A stretch of DNA of 64,000 nt, from positions 1,178,001 through 1,242,000 of the forward strand of contig JBAJFG010000187.1 in the NCBI GenBank assembly GCA_037903475.1, read 5' to 3'. The position numbers were made by a program, and so were the translations under genes. Shown piece after piece: positions 1 through 12,800 of the stretch (the first letter of the stretch is position 1; every line of letters begins with the position of its first letter). The stretch is from Ancylostoma caninum. Its lineage: Eukaryota > Nematoda > Chromadorea > Rhabditida > Ancylostomatidae. The notes under the pieces were generated by a model. That model ran no database searches, was not told the DNA's origin, and worked only from the letters and a program-made list of their open reading frames with translations.

Positions 1-3000
1 TTCTTAGTCCTGGCCAAGCTATGGGATGAAGATTGCGACGCCAAGCTTTCCGATGCTGAGCTGCACGAGATGTACGAGGATTTGAAAGTGGTGAGGCTTT
101 ACTCAAGGAATTGGAAAGTCAGCTGAATATTAGTAGCTGTGACCTTGTTCTTTAGTCAATTTAGGCATAGAGAAGACGTAAAAGGGTGGGAAGAGCATCG
201 CAGACATGTAGTTTGGATGGAAGACCTCTCAAACTATGGAACTAAGTGTGTTTCCCATCTGACCCAATACTTCCCATGACTTCGTCCACCCTTCCAGATG
301 TCATATTCATCGATTTCTGTTTGAGAATAACATTCCTTAACAACTTTGGGCATTCGGAAGACTTGTAAAATAAAATACGTAAGCGTCGGTGAGAGCATTC
401 GAATCTACTCTATAAAACATATAAAAAGTTAGCATTAGCTTGTTTTTATTTCTTTATTATTATATTGGGTTTTTCGGAATTGTTCAAATTTGAAGTTTTT
501 CTACTAATTGTATTTCCAAAATTCTGCCCGTTCCGGCCCTCAGTGCCGGGGAAGGCCCCACTTTTTTCCCACGCCTTCCACTCCTTCCACCCGGCGTTGC
601 ACCGTGGTTCAAAATTCAGGAAAGTGGATGTTGAAAAAGTGCATCCGCCAAAATTATTCCGTACAATTTCTCTCATTCTTATGTTCCCAACCATCCCAAT
701 ATACTTTAGCCACCTAACGACCGAAATGTTGTGAAGAGTGCTGGAGAAAAGGCAGCAGCCGTTGATTTCGCTACATGGGCCAATGGAAACGAGTATGCGA
801 AGGAGCACTATGCGATGGCCATGGAAGTCGGCCACATATGCTTAGGACTTCGTCCTGAGTCGCATAAAGTAGGGTTGGCGCTGGTGAAGTGAGTTTCAAC
901 TTGTTATTTTCTCTTTTTTTGGTTCATGAATCTTGCTCTTGTTATCACTGGACTTCATAATAGCATGTAAACTCAGACTGAGTAAAAATCGTGCGATAAC
1001 ATCATTTGGTGCCCCAGAACTTCGACTTTCTAGTAGGCGCTGCTGCGGAACTCTTGTGATCATGAAAATGCAGGATTAAACGAAACTGAGAAGCCATTTG
1101 TATCAAAAGAGTGTAGACTGGGCAGTGCTAGGAGGCGCAGGACTTGAAAGTTGATTTGCTAACCTGATTTCGCTTGGTTGTATGTCCACGAATCCTAGCT
1201 TCGAGGACCAATTCTTGTTCACTCTGTTCGTATGGTTCCTCACTTCCATTCAGAATAAGATCGGAGTTGAAAATTGATGTGGTTAATGCTTAGGTTGTGT
1301 TCCTGGAACATCCGCCCATTTCGCAATTACAGCTCGTTTGAATCCCGCTCGAAGGAACTGCCGTTATCCGAATGGAGCATTGTTTCGTCTGCATGGCATA
1401 ATGAATGGGCTAAAGCAGCAGCGGAAGGCAAAACGCCGCCTCCTGTAGATAACTCGTCCATCAAAGGGACCAAGGCAGATGATGGGTGGAGCGGAAAGGT
1501 TGGGAAAGTGCTTCTAAGGACTGCTTTGATGTTCATTTGTTGTTCAGTTGCTCTTCCGATCTTCGAGGAAATGAGCTTAAATATGGTTTTATCTGCATTT
1601 GCTAAGTTCTCATGTTAAGGTTGCATGTTTATCCCTGGAATCAGCAAACCTTCGAGCGGATTTGACTCCTAAGGATTACATCGCGGTACCTCCTGCACTT
1701 TGGAGAGCATGGTTGAGATGGCATGGAAGTGCACAATCGGTAAGTTTCATGTCCAAAAATGACAAATTTTTCTGTTTTGCCTCTTATATTGATGTATTTG
1801 TTGCAGTCTTATATATAATTCCGCGCTAATTCTTTAAATTTTCACTTCTCGTTTCGGGAAGCAGCAGCACTTGGAAGCTTGGTTTCATTTCTGGAGCGAG
1901 AGCCATGTTAGAATAGCTCTTTTTTGAGTATTTTCTAAGAATCTTTCTCCTCTTTTCATCTTCTATATTTTGCTTGCAAATCTTACTTCGAAATGGAGAA
2001 ATGTTAGTCTTTGTGAAAAGGTTATGACGTGGTCAAGTTGGGAAAAATTATTCTTACTACATAGCGTGCTGTTGGAAGGGCAGCATCTTTTAATTTTGTA
2101 CTTCAAACAAACAGCTTTGCTAATGCTGGGGCTCTCAAGTTAATTGAAAGGCTATCCAATTCTGAATAGCGACAGATAAATGGATTTCATGTTATGTTTT
2201 GTTTCTCTATGATTCAGCAGGAACTAATCATCAAATTGTCGCTAATTTAAGTTTTTTTTTCATTTCCAACTGCAGCAATTCTTGCTGAGTCTGCACTATA
2301 GTGATTAATTTTTCAGGTTGATGGGCAATTCACCCGCAAACGTCTTAGTGGAGAGTTCTTCCCTGATGGAAAGGAAGGACTGGAATTGTATCCCATGGAT
2401 ATACTCTTGCTTGGACATGATAAGAAGAAGGTCAAGGATATGGATGGTATTCAGCAGACTTCGCCATGGGCTTGTGCTCAGGTACGCGGCCAGAAATCAG
2501 TAGATGTTCTCCGATTTCCACTATTCCCATGTGTTCGCGAATACATTCATTCTCATTATAATTAATCATAGGTATCGCGAAGCTGTTCTGTGGACGACCT
2601 GTTGCAGCTGTGTAGAACTGAGCTGAGACTAGGAGATGGGGATGCTAGGTATTTCTTTTTTATCTCTGGGGAGATTGTTCTTATGTTTAGCACTGCTGAT
2701 TTACAGGTTATGGCTAGTAGGCGAAGAAGGCAATACTCTTCTGGATGACGGGAAAAGGACGCTGCATCAATTGGCTGGGAAAGGAAAACGAGTTAACAAG
2801 GTAATGAGGTTTTTTTTCTAAATGTGTGATCTCAGTAGAAGGCTAAACCTTTGTCCAACACTGCATTTAGCCCTCTCTAATGCTTTATATTTAGTTCCTG
2901 CTAGAATTAAGAGATGCAAATGGTGTCTGGCCTGAGGAGCTGCGAGCCTCACTAACAGGAACTCAGATATCATCCTTAGCCAGCACTTCTGGTAAGACTT

Positions 3001-6000
3001 CTCGATTAACAGTTAAAGCCCTTCTATCATACCCTTTTGGTTTTTTTTTATCCACTGGAGCGGATCTCCTAGCTGGATGATACTGAATTCAACTTTTTTA
3101 AGGTCGACCTGGCGCCGTGGGTCTAGTAAACTCCGGCAATTTCTGCTACAGAAATGCCGCCATCCAGTGTCTTGCTCGAGTCTCACCACTTACTGAATAT
3201 TTGCTCAATGAAGATAGTATGAATGCACTGAGAAGGTGAGCTCATGCCGTTTCGCTATATCTGGCTGCTATATATAGACGTTTAATGTTACGTTTGTAAC
3301 ACTTTCAGAGGTGATGCCAACAACAACGATTCATTTGCGACAACTTTGGAGTACACAAAGTTGTTGAAAGAAATGTGGGCCGCCAAGAAGAAAAATATCT
3401 CGCCAAATAGCTTCAATGTAAGTAATATCAAGTATGCGACTAGCTGAATTCTTGTGTTTTTTCCCTTATGATTCGTTTTTTTTTGTCCTGATGTAAATTT
3501 TAATATTTATTCATTGTATTTTGAGGATGCCGTTAGATTTGCTGACCAGTTTGACGATGGGGAGCAACACGACTGCCAAGAATTCGTCTCCTTCCTAATT
3601 GAACGATTCCATACATGCGTAGCTAGGATCGAGCACGAGAATTGCGACGAAAATGGGATTGAAGAGAATGAGACGAAGACAGAGCTAACCACGTTCAGAG
3701 CCACTGAGAAGGAACTGAATGAAGAGAAGATGACAGATGAGGAGAAGGGTGAAAAGGTGGGGTTACGTGGTGTTTTTGGCTCGTGAAGAGTTTGTGATTA
3801 TCTTCGGTAATGCTGTAGCAGTGGTGACGGAGTAACTGATTCCACCATTTCAGGCATGGAATGACTATATCCGTGATAATAACTCATTGGTGACTTCACT
3901 TTTCTCAGGTTTGCAGAGTTTCTTGATTGCAAGTACTTTTCTGGTATATCCATGCCTACATAATTATTCCCTCTTTGTTCTAGGCCAGCTGAGATCCCGC
4001 TTAATCTGCCGCAAATGCAAGACCTCATCTTCGGTGTTTGAGGCGTTCACCTCTCTTAGTCTTCCAATTGGTTTTGAGAACGTGGAATTATACCAAATAA
4101 TAGGTAGTGAAATTGATTTTGACTGTTTATACCATGCATGGTTACCATGTTTCAGTTGTCCGACGTGATGGCAGCGTTCCACGACGATATGGTTTTCGAT
4201 TGCCCAGGGAATGCACCATAGGAATGTTTAAAGGACTCGTTGCAGAAGCCAGTGGTGTTAGTAAAGAAGCGCTCACGATTCAATGCCTCAGCAAGCGAGG
4301 ATACTTCATGGTGTGTACCATAATTTACCATTGCTTTTGAAACGTTGATGACGTCAGTATTTCCAGTTTCAGAATCCCTCGACCACTGAAGAGGACGTCC
4401 CGCTAAGCTCTGTGCCATCTGGTGCTCGACTTTATGCCCTTCACCTACCAGAAGACACTCCAGAATGGAGAGTAGCCATACATAGGAAACTGGTGTGAAT
4501 TTGGAACTAATCCGGCTCATAGCTCCAAAAAATTTTACTATTCCAGCAATACAATTACGAACCATATTTTCTTGGTTCAACGGGTGGATTTGTTGTGTCG
4601 CAGTTTGGTCTACCGCTTATTGTGCCATGTCCTTCGAATATCACTGGAAAGGAATTGTATGAAGATGTAATGAGCCAGGCGAGTCGCAAGTTACATATTT
4701 GTTACGCGCATTCCGTCCATTTATCCAAATCTGAAGACTTCTTCAATTGAAAATTGCCTTGTTCGCAGGAGCTACCATTATTCTTTCTTCCAAATCAGTT
4801 TACTAATGCGATCACATGAAATCTATGCGTAGGGGTGCTTGAGTGTACTAGTCTGCCAAATTGGTTTTCTTTGCGGATTTTCCGCTCATAGTTTCGTTTT
4901 CGCTCATTTAGGAGAGCATCCCAATTCATTTATGATTAGTCGCGTGCAGAAATCAACATTTTTCCTCACTAAAATGCTTCCAGATGCGACGATTTATGGA
5001 TATGTCGTCGCCATCTATCTCCAGCCGTGCGCATGACCCGTGGGTTATAACTAATAGATAACGTAAAAAGAGTATTGTAGACGTACAGGTAAATAATACG
5101 TTTCGTAGGTCTGAGAACATCTCATTCGGCTACCCATTCTCGTTGTGCTTGGTCGACGAGACCTGGGAATGGTGTGGTCAGTGCCCAGCACTGAGATTCT
5201 GTCGTGGGTGTGCGATAAGACCGGATTCTTCGCAGGTGAGGCCCTTAAGGATCCGTTGGCGTTATAGACCGTCCAGGAATTTATTATTGCCATGTTGAGG
5301 ATGCTGTTTGCTGTGTATTTGTGTATTTTGAAATCTGTTCTGAGCGCATCTTTATCATACTTGTTTTACCAAAATTAAGGGAAACGTGAAAGAATTTTCT
5401 CTAACATTCCAGTAACCTACATACAGTTTCTGTGGTTGCTTGGAAATTATCCCCTTTAACTCCTATCTAATTATACTGCTATTCATAAGATCCTTTGAAA
5501 ACATCATTTCGTTGGGATTTCTGTTTTCCACAGGCTTCATGCATTGTTCAGATAATCTCAAAAATCTGAAGTAACTCTAGATTCTATAGGTAATGGCGAT
5601 CTCTCTGTTCTCGTACTTTTATTGGTCCTTTTTTGTTGTTCTTACTGCTTTTTCCTTCACTTCATTCACTCCACGATTGCACAAATTTGGACGCATTCAG
5701 GCGAATATTCCCGAAAACTGTGGAATAGCTGTTGATTGGCTTCCTATCGCCTTGTATCTCAAGTACAATCATTCACAGGAATTGGTGAGTTTCCTTACTC
5801 TTTGGTATTCTGTATGGAAGCTAGAGCTTTAACAAAATTTCTTTCACAGGCTTGTGAAGATGACGAGTCGGTGGCAGAAACGTGGTCAAGACACTTTGCT
5901 CCGTCTTCGTTGGAACATTGTCTTGAAAAGTTCAGTTGCCCTGAGACTTTGGATGTACTGATCCATTGTGATACCTGCAATGAAAAGACAAAAAGAGACA

Positions 6001-6949
6001 AAGTGATGACTATATGGAGGTTGCCAAGGTATTTGGTGAGTGTGCTATCTTTGAAAGATAAATTTTCCCCTATTACTGAGCAAATACCTTGTGATATGTT
6101 CCTTCTACGTTTAGATTATTCACCTCAAGCGATTTGAATTCCTTCGCGGCGAAGGACGAATGGGTAAATGCAAACGAGTGATCACGTTCCCTTTGAGACA
6201 ATTTGATCCAACTCCGTTTGTGGATGGAAATGGAGGAAAAAGCAAGTACGAGTGCATTGCCATTGCGGTGAGTACAGAGCCGTCGTTCATTTCACATTGA
6301 AAGGTAAATGAAGAGACGCCTGAAAAGGAAAGAATTCGCGAAAGTCTGCAAAAGCTGAAGAGGGCTATAAGAAATGCAGACATTATGCACAAATTTTCAA
6401 CTGTGGTAGTGTTTGAAGCGGATTATACTTTGCCAATAAGAAATTCCCACGCATAGGGCCTCTGGGGTATCCCGAACATAGGCTTTTTTGTTTATTTGTA
6501 GCATATTTGCCGTATTAGAGATTTTTTAGCCCAGCTTTTCTGTCTTCAAAGTAATTACCTAGTGTTGTGAGCAGTTTTACCCTCTATTGTAACTATCAGT
6601 ATGCTCTTCAATCAGTTTCTATCTGATAGCAACTTCTTGTGAAGTTTTTGTGTTATTCAAGTTAATAAGTTATATCGAATTGAGCAATATTACTTGACTG
6701 CTTTACAGAATCACTACGGTCAGCTGTCATCAGGTCACTTTGTCGCCTACGCTCGTGGTATTGACGAGAAATGGCTACTGTTAAATGACTGCTCAGTTAG
6801 AGTAAGGCTTACTTGCTTGCTCACCATTGGTTTGCTCAAGTGTTAGCTTGGTTGAATTTTAACGATCAAGCGATAATTTACAGGAAGTTTCTGAAGAAGA
6901 AGTAGATCGAGCCGGTGCGTATTTACTCTTCTTCGAGAGAAAGGATTAA
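1..6949 (+). CDS. cyk-3: CYK-3/USP32-type ubiquitin carboxyl-terminal hydrolase (3' part, 23 exons seen)
   Basis: Cysteine protease that removes ubiquitin from proteins; the C. elegans orthologue is needed for cytokinesis and osmotic control in the embryo. The gene is cut by the left window edge. Exons read: 1-90, 710-888, 1333-1498, 1620-1739, 2317-2481, 2572-2648, 2707-2800, 2895-2991, 3103-3235, 3309-3417, 3526-3756, 3854-3908, 3984-4103, 4156-4310, 4367-4492, 4547-4678, 4984-5039, 5109-5235, 5701-5784, 5850-6035, 6115-6267, 6709-6801, 6884-6949. All phases agree and give 937 residues. The order is an EF-hand remnant (residues 1-30), a DUSP domain (about 90-200), then USP. The catalytic Cys is in GNFCYRNAAIQC (TGC at 3144), the His in SSGHFVAYARG (CAC at 6736), and LLLNDC follows. 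CxxC pairs (CRKC, CDTC) form the zinc finger, and a ubiquitin-like insert lies near 4156-4492. EF-hand plus DUSP plus USP is the USP32 arrangement. One intron starts with GC. Confidence 0.95.
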
Positions 6950-9806
6950 AAGAATATTTATGTCATCATATTCGTCTTTTACACATATTCACTTCTTTGC
7001 TTTACTGTTCTCATTCATATATCCATGTCTTTGTATTTTTCTTTTTTTTTGTACATAGTAGAATTTCACAATAGTTAGTGATACGCAAGACATCTTCGTT
7101 TCCATTGTTTAAGTGAATCACAATAGAAAATCTGGTCGTATGAGCTTTCTACGACAATGCTCTCTTTCGCATAACGTAGTACAACAAGTATGTATATAGA
7201 AGAATTAAGCCCAGAAAACCATATTTATACCTTAAGGCATGTGTTTTTGCTCAGCAGTTCACTGTGACTCTATGAAAATCCTAAGTCCTCATATTTCTGG
7301 TTCTGAGTTTGTGCTGTGATAAGAATTTTATCAATATTGAAGTAAATATTATCTACTTTGAATAAAGGCAAAGTTGTAGTTATGCTTTTTACAAGCGTGC
7401 ACGGCTGAGAGAAGCGCAATAACAAAGGTTAGCGTCTATTCGTTACTAGCTTAAGATTGTCACATCATAACCTGAAGGATCTATTAACTGCATTACCAGT
7501 ATTACTTGCATTTTTTTTTACCTTAACGACACTGGTGATCGTAGACAATGACTGATGGGTGGGTAAGGAGGATAACGTAGTCTTTGTTGCAAAATGCTAA
7601 AATTCAAGAACGAGTAATAGATGAGTAGGCAAGACGCAGGTGGGGCGCACACATTTGCAGCGTCGCGGCAATACTCAGTAGTTGCTGCTTGCTTGAAGAG
7701 TGTGGAGCGTTATGCAAGTACCCTATATACCAGTTCCCATATCATCCAATTGTACATGAAAGCGCATTTTTCTGGATGGATAGAGTATACTGAAAACGGA
7801 TAGTTGAGGAGTGATGCTGCCTAGCTTTGCAATTGGTTAAATGAAATGACAAATCATAGAATTGGTCGCACCGCCCTTTTCAGGACTCGCTTTGCACACT
7901 ATCAATTTCCTCTACACATAAGGTAGGACACGGGTGCCTGACTCCTTTTTGCCATCCACTGGGTATCTCATTTGCGGCAAGGGTTCCACCAAGCCTTTGA
8001 CGTGAAATATAAAGCGGGTGCCAGAAGCCTTTGCACAAGCATAATCACTGACATACAGAAGAGGAATTTTAAAAAAAATCAGTGGTTGTTTTCTGTTTAT
8101 AACACAGTCGTGAATATTATTTTATTATTAAATGTTATTCTTAATTCTAAGGTGCACATGCCTCGAAAAGTCCTGGAGAGACGTGGACTTTGACGCAAAG
8201 GGGTCGTTTCCTCCTACATACCCACCATCATTTCTCAGTCTACAGTATTTGCGAGAGGACTTAATTCTTATGGGAGGTAGTGAAAGCCTCCCACTATGGA
8301 ACACAGAAAATTCTAGAAAATCTAGTAATTATGCGGGGTTTCTCTAGGTTGATCATTACTTTTGGCAGTGGTCAAAATTTTTGCAAGCATACATGGAAAT
8401 CGCGCTACTTTCACATGCTTAAGGGCAATCCCATTAATATTTCTTTGCTGGAAACTTGTTCATTAGCTCTTTCTCACTCTATACGTGCTAATTTGGATTC
8501 TATAGAATGAAGAAATTACCTCTTAAAATGAGTACTCTTCCCTACTGCAGACGTGGGAATACCGTTTATCAAAGCCCTATATTTTATTTAGGTTTATTTG
8601 TTAAATGAGTATACTCATGTGGACAGATTATATGTTTGCACGGAACATCTCAGAATATTGAAAAACGGTGATGGAACCTTGCGAATCATCGCAAGTAGGC
8701 AAGTAGCGGTTGATCATGCTTCAGAATGAACGAACGCTAACTGGTATCCCTAGCCTTTTAATTAACTTAGCATACTCCGAATCTGCTCTGTTGGAGAAGA
8801 AATTAAATCTATATCTATCCTGAAAGATTCGGCATGCTTTGTAGACTAATTTAAGGCTTTCTCAACGCCGTACAGAAATGCGGACTCTATTCCGGAACTT
8901 TGGAAAAAGCCCAAGATGAATTGGACTTCATCAATGTGCGCGCTAGGCCGACGTCTCACATGCCTCTTCCCAAGCCTGGGAGGAGAGTTTGAAGTCAAAA
9001 GTATTATTTATTTTCACAACTGGACTGCTAAAAAACGACAGCTACTGATTTTTCCAATTTTTTGTTCCTCATGCTTTGAAGATGAAGATTATGCCCGTCC
9101 AATGACTTTTTCCTTCTCTTTTCACGTTTTTGATGTTGTAGCTATCCTTTCTACGTAACAGTGATTGGATCAGCAGTGATGTCCTCCATGTACGCCACCC
9201 CTATGCCCCCGAAGTCCTTGCATCAGTTCTTGCGTCAAACGGAAGCTCTCAACATCGCAGCTGCAACGACGCGCTATCAGTTGTCGGCACACTCAAACAC
9301 TTTCCACCAATCAATACTTATCATTTATCAGTGTTACCAGTTGGCTTGTGATGACATTAAGCATCTAGTGCAAGAACACATACATATACTAGACATATTA
9401 ATGATAGAGTGATAGTAAACGAATCGATCAATACTCATAGATCACAATAAATATGTACATAAGGAGAAATGAGAAGTGAATCGACGATAAGATGAAGGCT
9501 GACATATGACTTGGCACGTATTTCGAATAGCGGCAACATATTCAGAATATAATCAATAACTCAATAAAGATCAAATAGGTGATCGATGAATAAGTGCAAA
9601 CATAAAAACCCATGACTGGCAAGTTAATTAGCGCTTAAGTATGAAAAAAGCTGGCGATAAACTGCAGAAGATCAGTAAAATACGTAAAGTATACCTAAAT
9701 CCACATCAAACTTCTGTTCTTATACAAGACATTGTTCAAGAAAGTAATGTTGAATAGTAGACCAGATATGACGAGAAATGAGACTTCACGACCTAGTGCC
9801 CTTCAC
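6950..9806. other. Intergenic region between convergent cyk-3 and pal-1
   Basis: AT-rich sequence. No recognisable complete gene was found on either strand. A possible isolated terminal exon at 8881-9002 is listed separately. The 3' ends of cyk-3 (+) and pal-1 (-) face each other across it, so it holds both 3' UTRs; an AATAAA at about 7361 could serve cyk-3, but it is 410 bases past the stop. Confidence 0.6.
8881..9002 (+). CDS. Possible orphan terminal exon, unrecognised
   Basis: After a plausible acceptor (cgtacag) lies an open frame with a protein-like composition that starts KCGLYSGTLEKAQDELDF, passes through SHMPLPKPGRRV and ends at a TGA near 8992. No upstream partner exon could be joined with confidence between 6950 and 8880, and no family is recognised. 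It could be the last exon of a small + strand gene, an exon relic, or chance. Confidence 0.25.
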
Positions 9807-12800
9807 TTAGGACTTCTTGTGCTTGTCACGGCGATCTTTGGCGCGCCTGGAAATAAAAAAATAATAATAATTTTTCAAAGGTGATGTCTTAGAAGCCATG
9901 AAAAATCATTGGATCAGCAAACGATTGTTTTTGTCCTTAGTTGCTAAAGAAATCGCCGAAGTCAGCGATTTGGGCCCACCTGCACGCAACGCATCTGCAT
10001 CATCAATTGCGGTGCAAAATCTCACTTGTTTCAAAATGGGTTGAAAAACTGTAATTTTCTCATTTCTTAGACTGCAACTGATAATTATAATACTTGTATG
10101 ACTCTTATATTTAGAAGTAGTAGTACTCGAATCAGCTATGTATTCCCAGAGGAGAAACGCTTAAATCCTGTACTCCTACATGCTTTCACTTTTATCCACA
10201 GATCCTAAAGTGCCGGAAAAATCCTTATCCAAGACAGTTTTCTCGGAATTTCGGAATTCCCCCCTCCATTCAGTTGTTTTACTTCTAATTTAATTTGTCA
10301 AATTTTTTTTTAAAAATTTTTTTAAATTTCATTTTATTTTTTTTAAATTTCACACAAATTTCGCATCTGGGAGGGGGTTAATGATTAATCTCACAATCTT
10401 CCTCATTTTGTACCCCCACCCTTTTTGTAGGGGTACGGTAGGTTTGCGGTAGGTATCGGGTTTGCGGTAGGTATCGGGGAACGATGATCGACAAAGCGAT
10501 CGCGATTATCAGCTCTATTTAGATTTATTTGCCATTTTCTCTCAAAAAAAGGCATCTTCTTCAATTTTTGGGGATAACTTTACAGTAATAAGGTTATTGT
10601 ACAAAATGAGTGTAACTTTGGTGATAGGGACATCAAAAATGGGCAGATGTGGCCGAAAATTGTCTAGTTTTTATTCCTTTTCCAGAATAGTCCACCATAT
10701 GGACATTCCTTCCTTGTTGCCATTTCTGGATATGCAGAGCTTCTGGTATTATGTTAACATGAACGCTTTGTGATAATTCTAGGATTTCAGATGTGATTCG
10801 TGAACTTCTGCGTTTGGCGCTGAGGGTAGGATAACCCAGGGTAAGTTTTTTGGCTCCATGTTATACAAGGGGATGTTCCTCGCCATATTGATGAGTTCCC
10901 GAGAGAACTTAATTGTGAACCCTATATACCTGTATATGGAACCACTAGCGAAACAGATGGGTATCATTTGTTTTGAAGTTAGTCTTTCCAATATAAAATC
11001 TTCTCATGACATTAATCACTAACTTTATTATTCCTAGAAATCCTAGAGATTTCTCACGTTCTCCTGCAAATGAAAACACTGCAAACTCTTCGGACGAGTC
11101 CTCCTGATTCCGACCCATATTCCCCTAACCTCAGCGCCACATTTCCCAAACAGTTCGCTCCCACGTCATCAGCATCTGGCCTTGCTATGTGTGCATCGCA
11201 GACGTCCGTGCAGGCATTTTACGACTTCTCGCCTTCTGGCCAACGTGTCCACGTCGGCGTCGGCCCCGTTTCAGCCGCGCGCCCTCTCCGTTTGTTTATA
11301 GAAAGCGTTCAGACGTGAGGTCGGTCGTAAATTTCGCCGCCAACGGACCGCCCTCCCCTCCTCCTCCTACCCCCGCACAGCCCGTCCTCGTCGCGCCTAC
11401 CGTACCCCGCGCCGGCGGCGCATGGGACAGTGCTCTGGCGCGGCGGCAATTATCAAACCGTAAACTTGGAGCAATTTTCGAGCGCGGAAGGTCTTAACTT
11501 AGCCTGGAGGACGTTTTTATGGTTTGTTCGTGGACAAAATACGATAGATGGTGAAGGTCGCCAGTGGAAAATGGGCTTTGAAATTAAAAGGCGAGTGATA
11601 ACATGTTTAGTGGAGGACGCAGACCACGAGAGAAATCTAAATAAAAGTTTTGGGAATGCTATTGGTCAGCTTTTTTAGGAATTACAGCTCACCCGAAATT
11701 ACGGACTCGATGAATTTGACTTTAATTTTTCAAGCTACTTACACCTTTACAGTATCTAAGACATAGGATAGCTTGTCAAGAAGTCAACATTGTCTTAAGT
11801 CATACTGTAAGGATCGGCGTACGATAGCTGCATAAGTTCGCAATTGCGTCCATAATCAGCAAATTGCAGAAAGTAACCATCAAAATTCAATATTTTCAAG
11901 GAATCTAGACGAGTTCAACACACCTATAGGTCATTCCGAAGTTTTGCAAAAATCCCATCTTCTCCAAGGTCTAAAACTGCGTTGGAATAAATAATCTTAT
12001 TTTCTAAAGGTATTGTTTGAAGGCAGGAGTCCACTTCGTTTGCCATGTTGGAGACATCAGTAGATTAGTGGTGTCCTCGGCAAGCTGATTCCAGTTATAT
12101 ACATCAAAAATCACAGGAATGACGAAAACCCCGTTCTTCATAGGGTCCAAGTACCCGCTCCTTGGAGCAAGGGCGGGGTTCGCTCCGAGCTGTGCTGGCT
12201 GTCCGCCACAGCAGCAAAGTCAGGTGAACACTTTTTGACCTGTTCAATCGATAAGATCAACGGTAATGCACGTCTTTACACGTCAACTTGCTTGAGCAAA
12301 CTGTCACAAGCCCCGTCCCGAAAAACGGGTTTAGAGGGCACATTGGGACATTTCGTGTACATTGCCGGAATCAGCAGGAGGTCAGGAATATGTATCTGAG
12401 GTGGGCCTCTGTCTTTAAAGAAGGTCCCAACACGATCGAGTTGACAGAAATGCTAGCGTTCTAGGTGGGTAAATGCTGGTACTTATAGTGTTATGCTAAA
12501 CCACGCATAAATTTACGATTAAATGACGTTACACCGCTACGGTTTGTCGAGGGATAACGATATTAGCAATGGAGCACATAATCCTATAATGTGTCCGTCG
12601 ATGAGCGGCAGGCCCCGATAAGGCGGCGGTACATGGACAGCCGTTGTTCCCGGGATTTTCCCAGGAAGAACAGCCTCTTTCGAAGCACATTTGGCTGCTC
12701 CCTTCCGATCCAAAAAGGCAAAATGGTCTAACGCACCGCGTGCGGTTGGTAAATGGTATCGGGCCCCTGTCGAGCTTACTGTGTGAATAGGAAAAGACAA

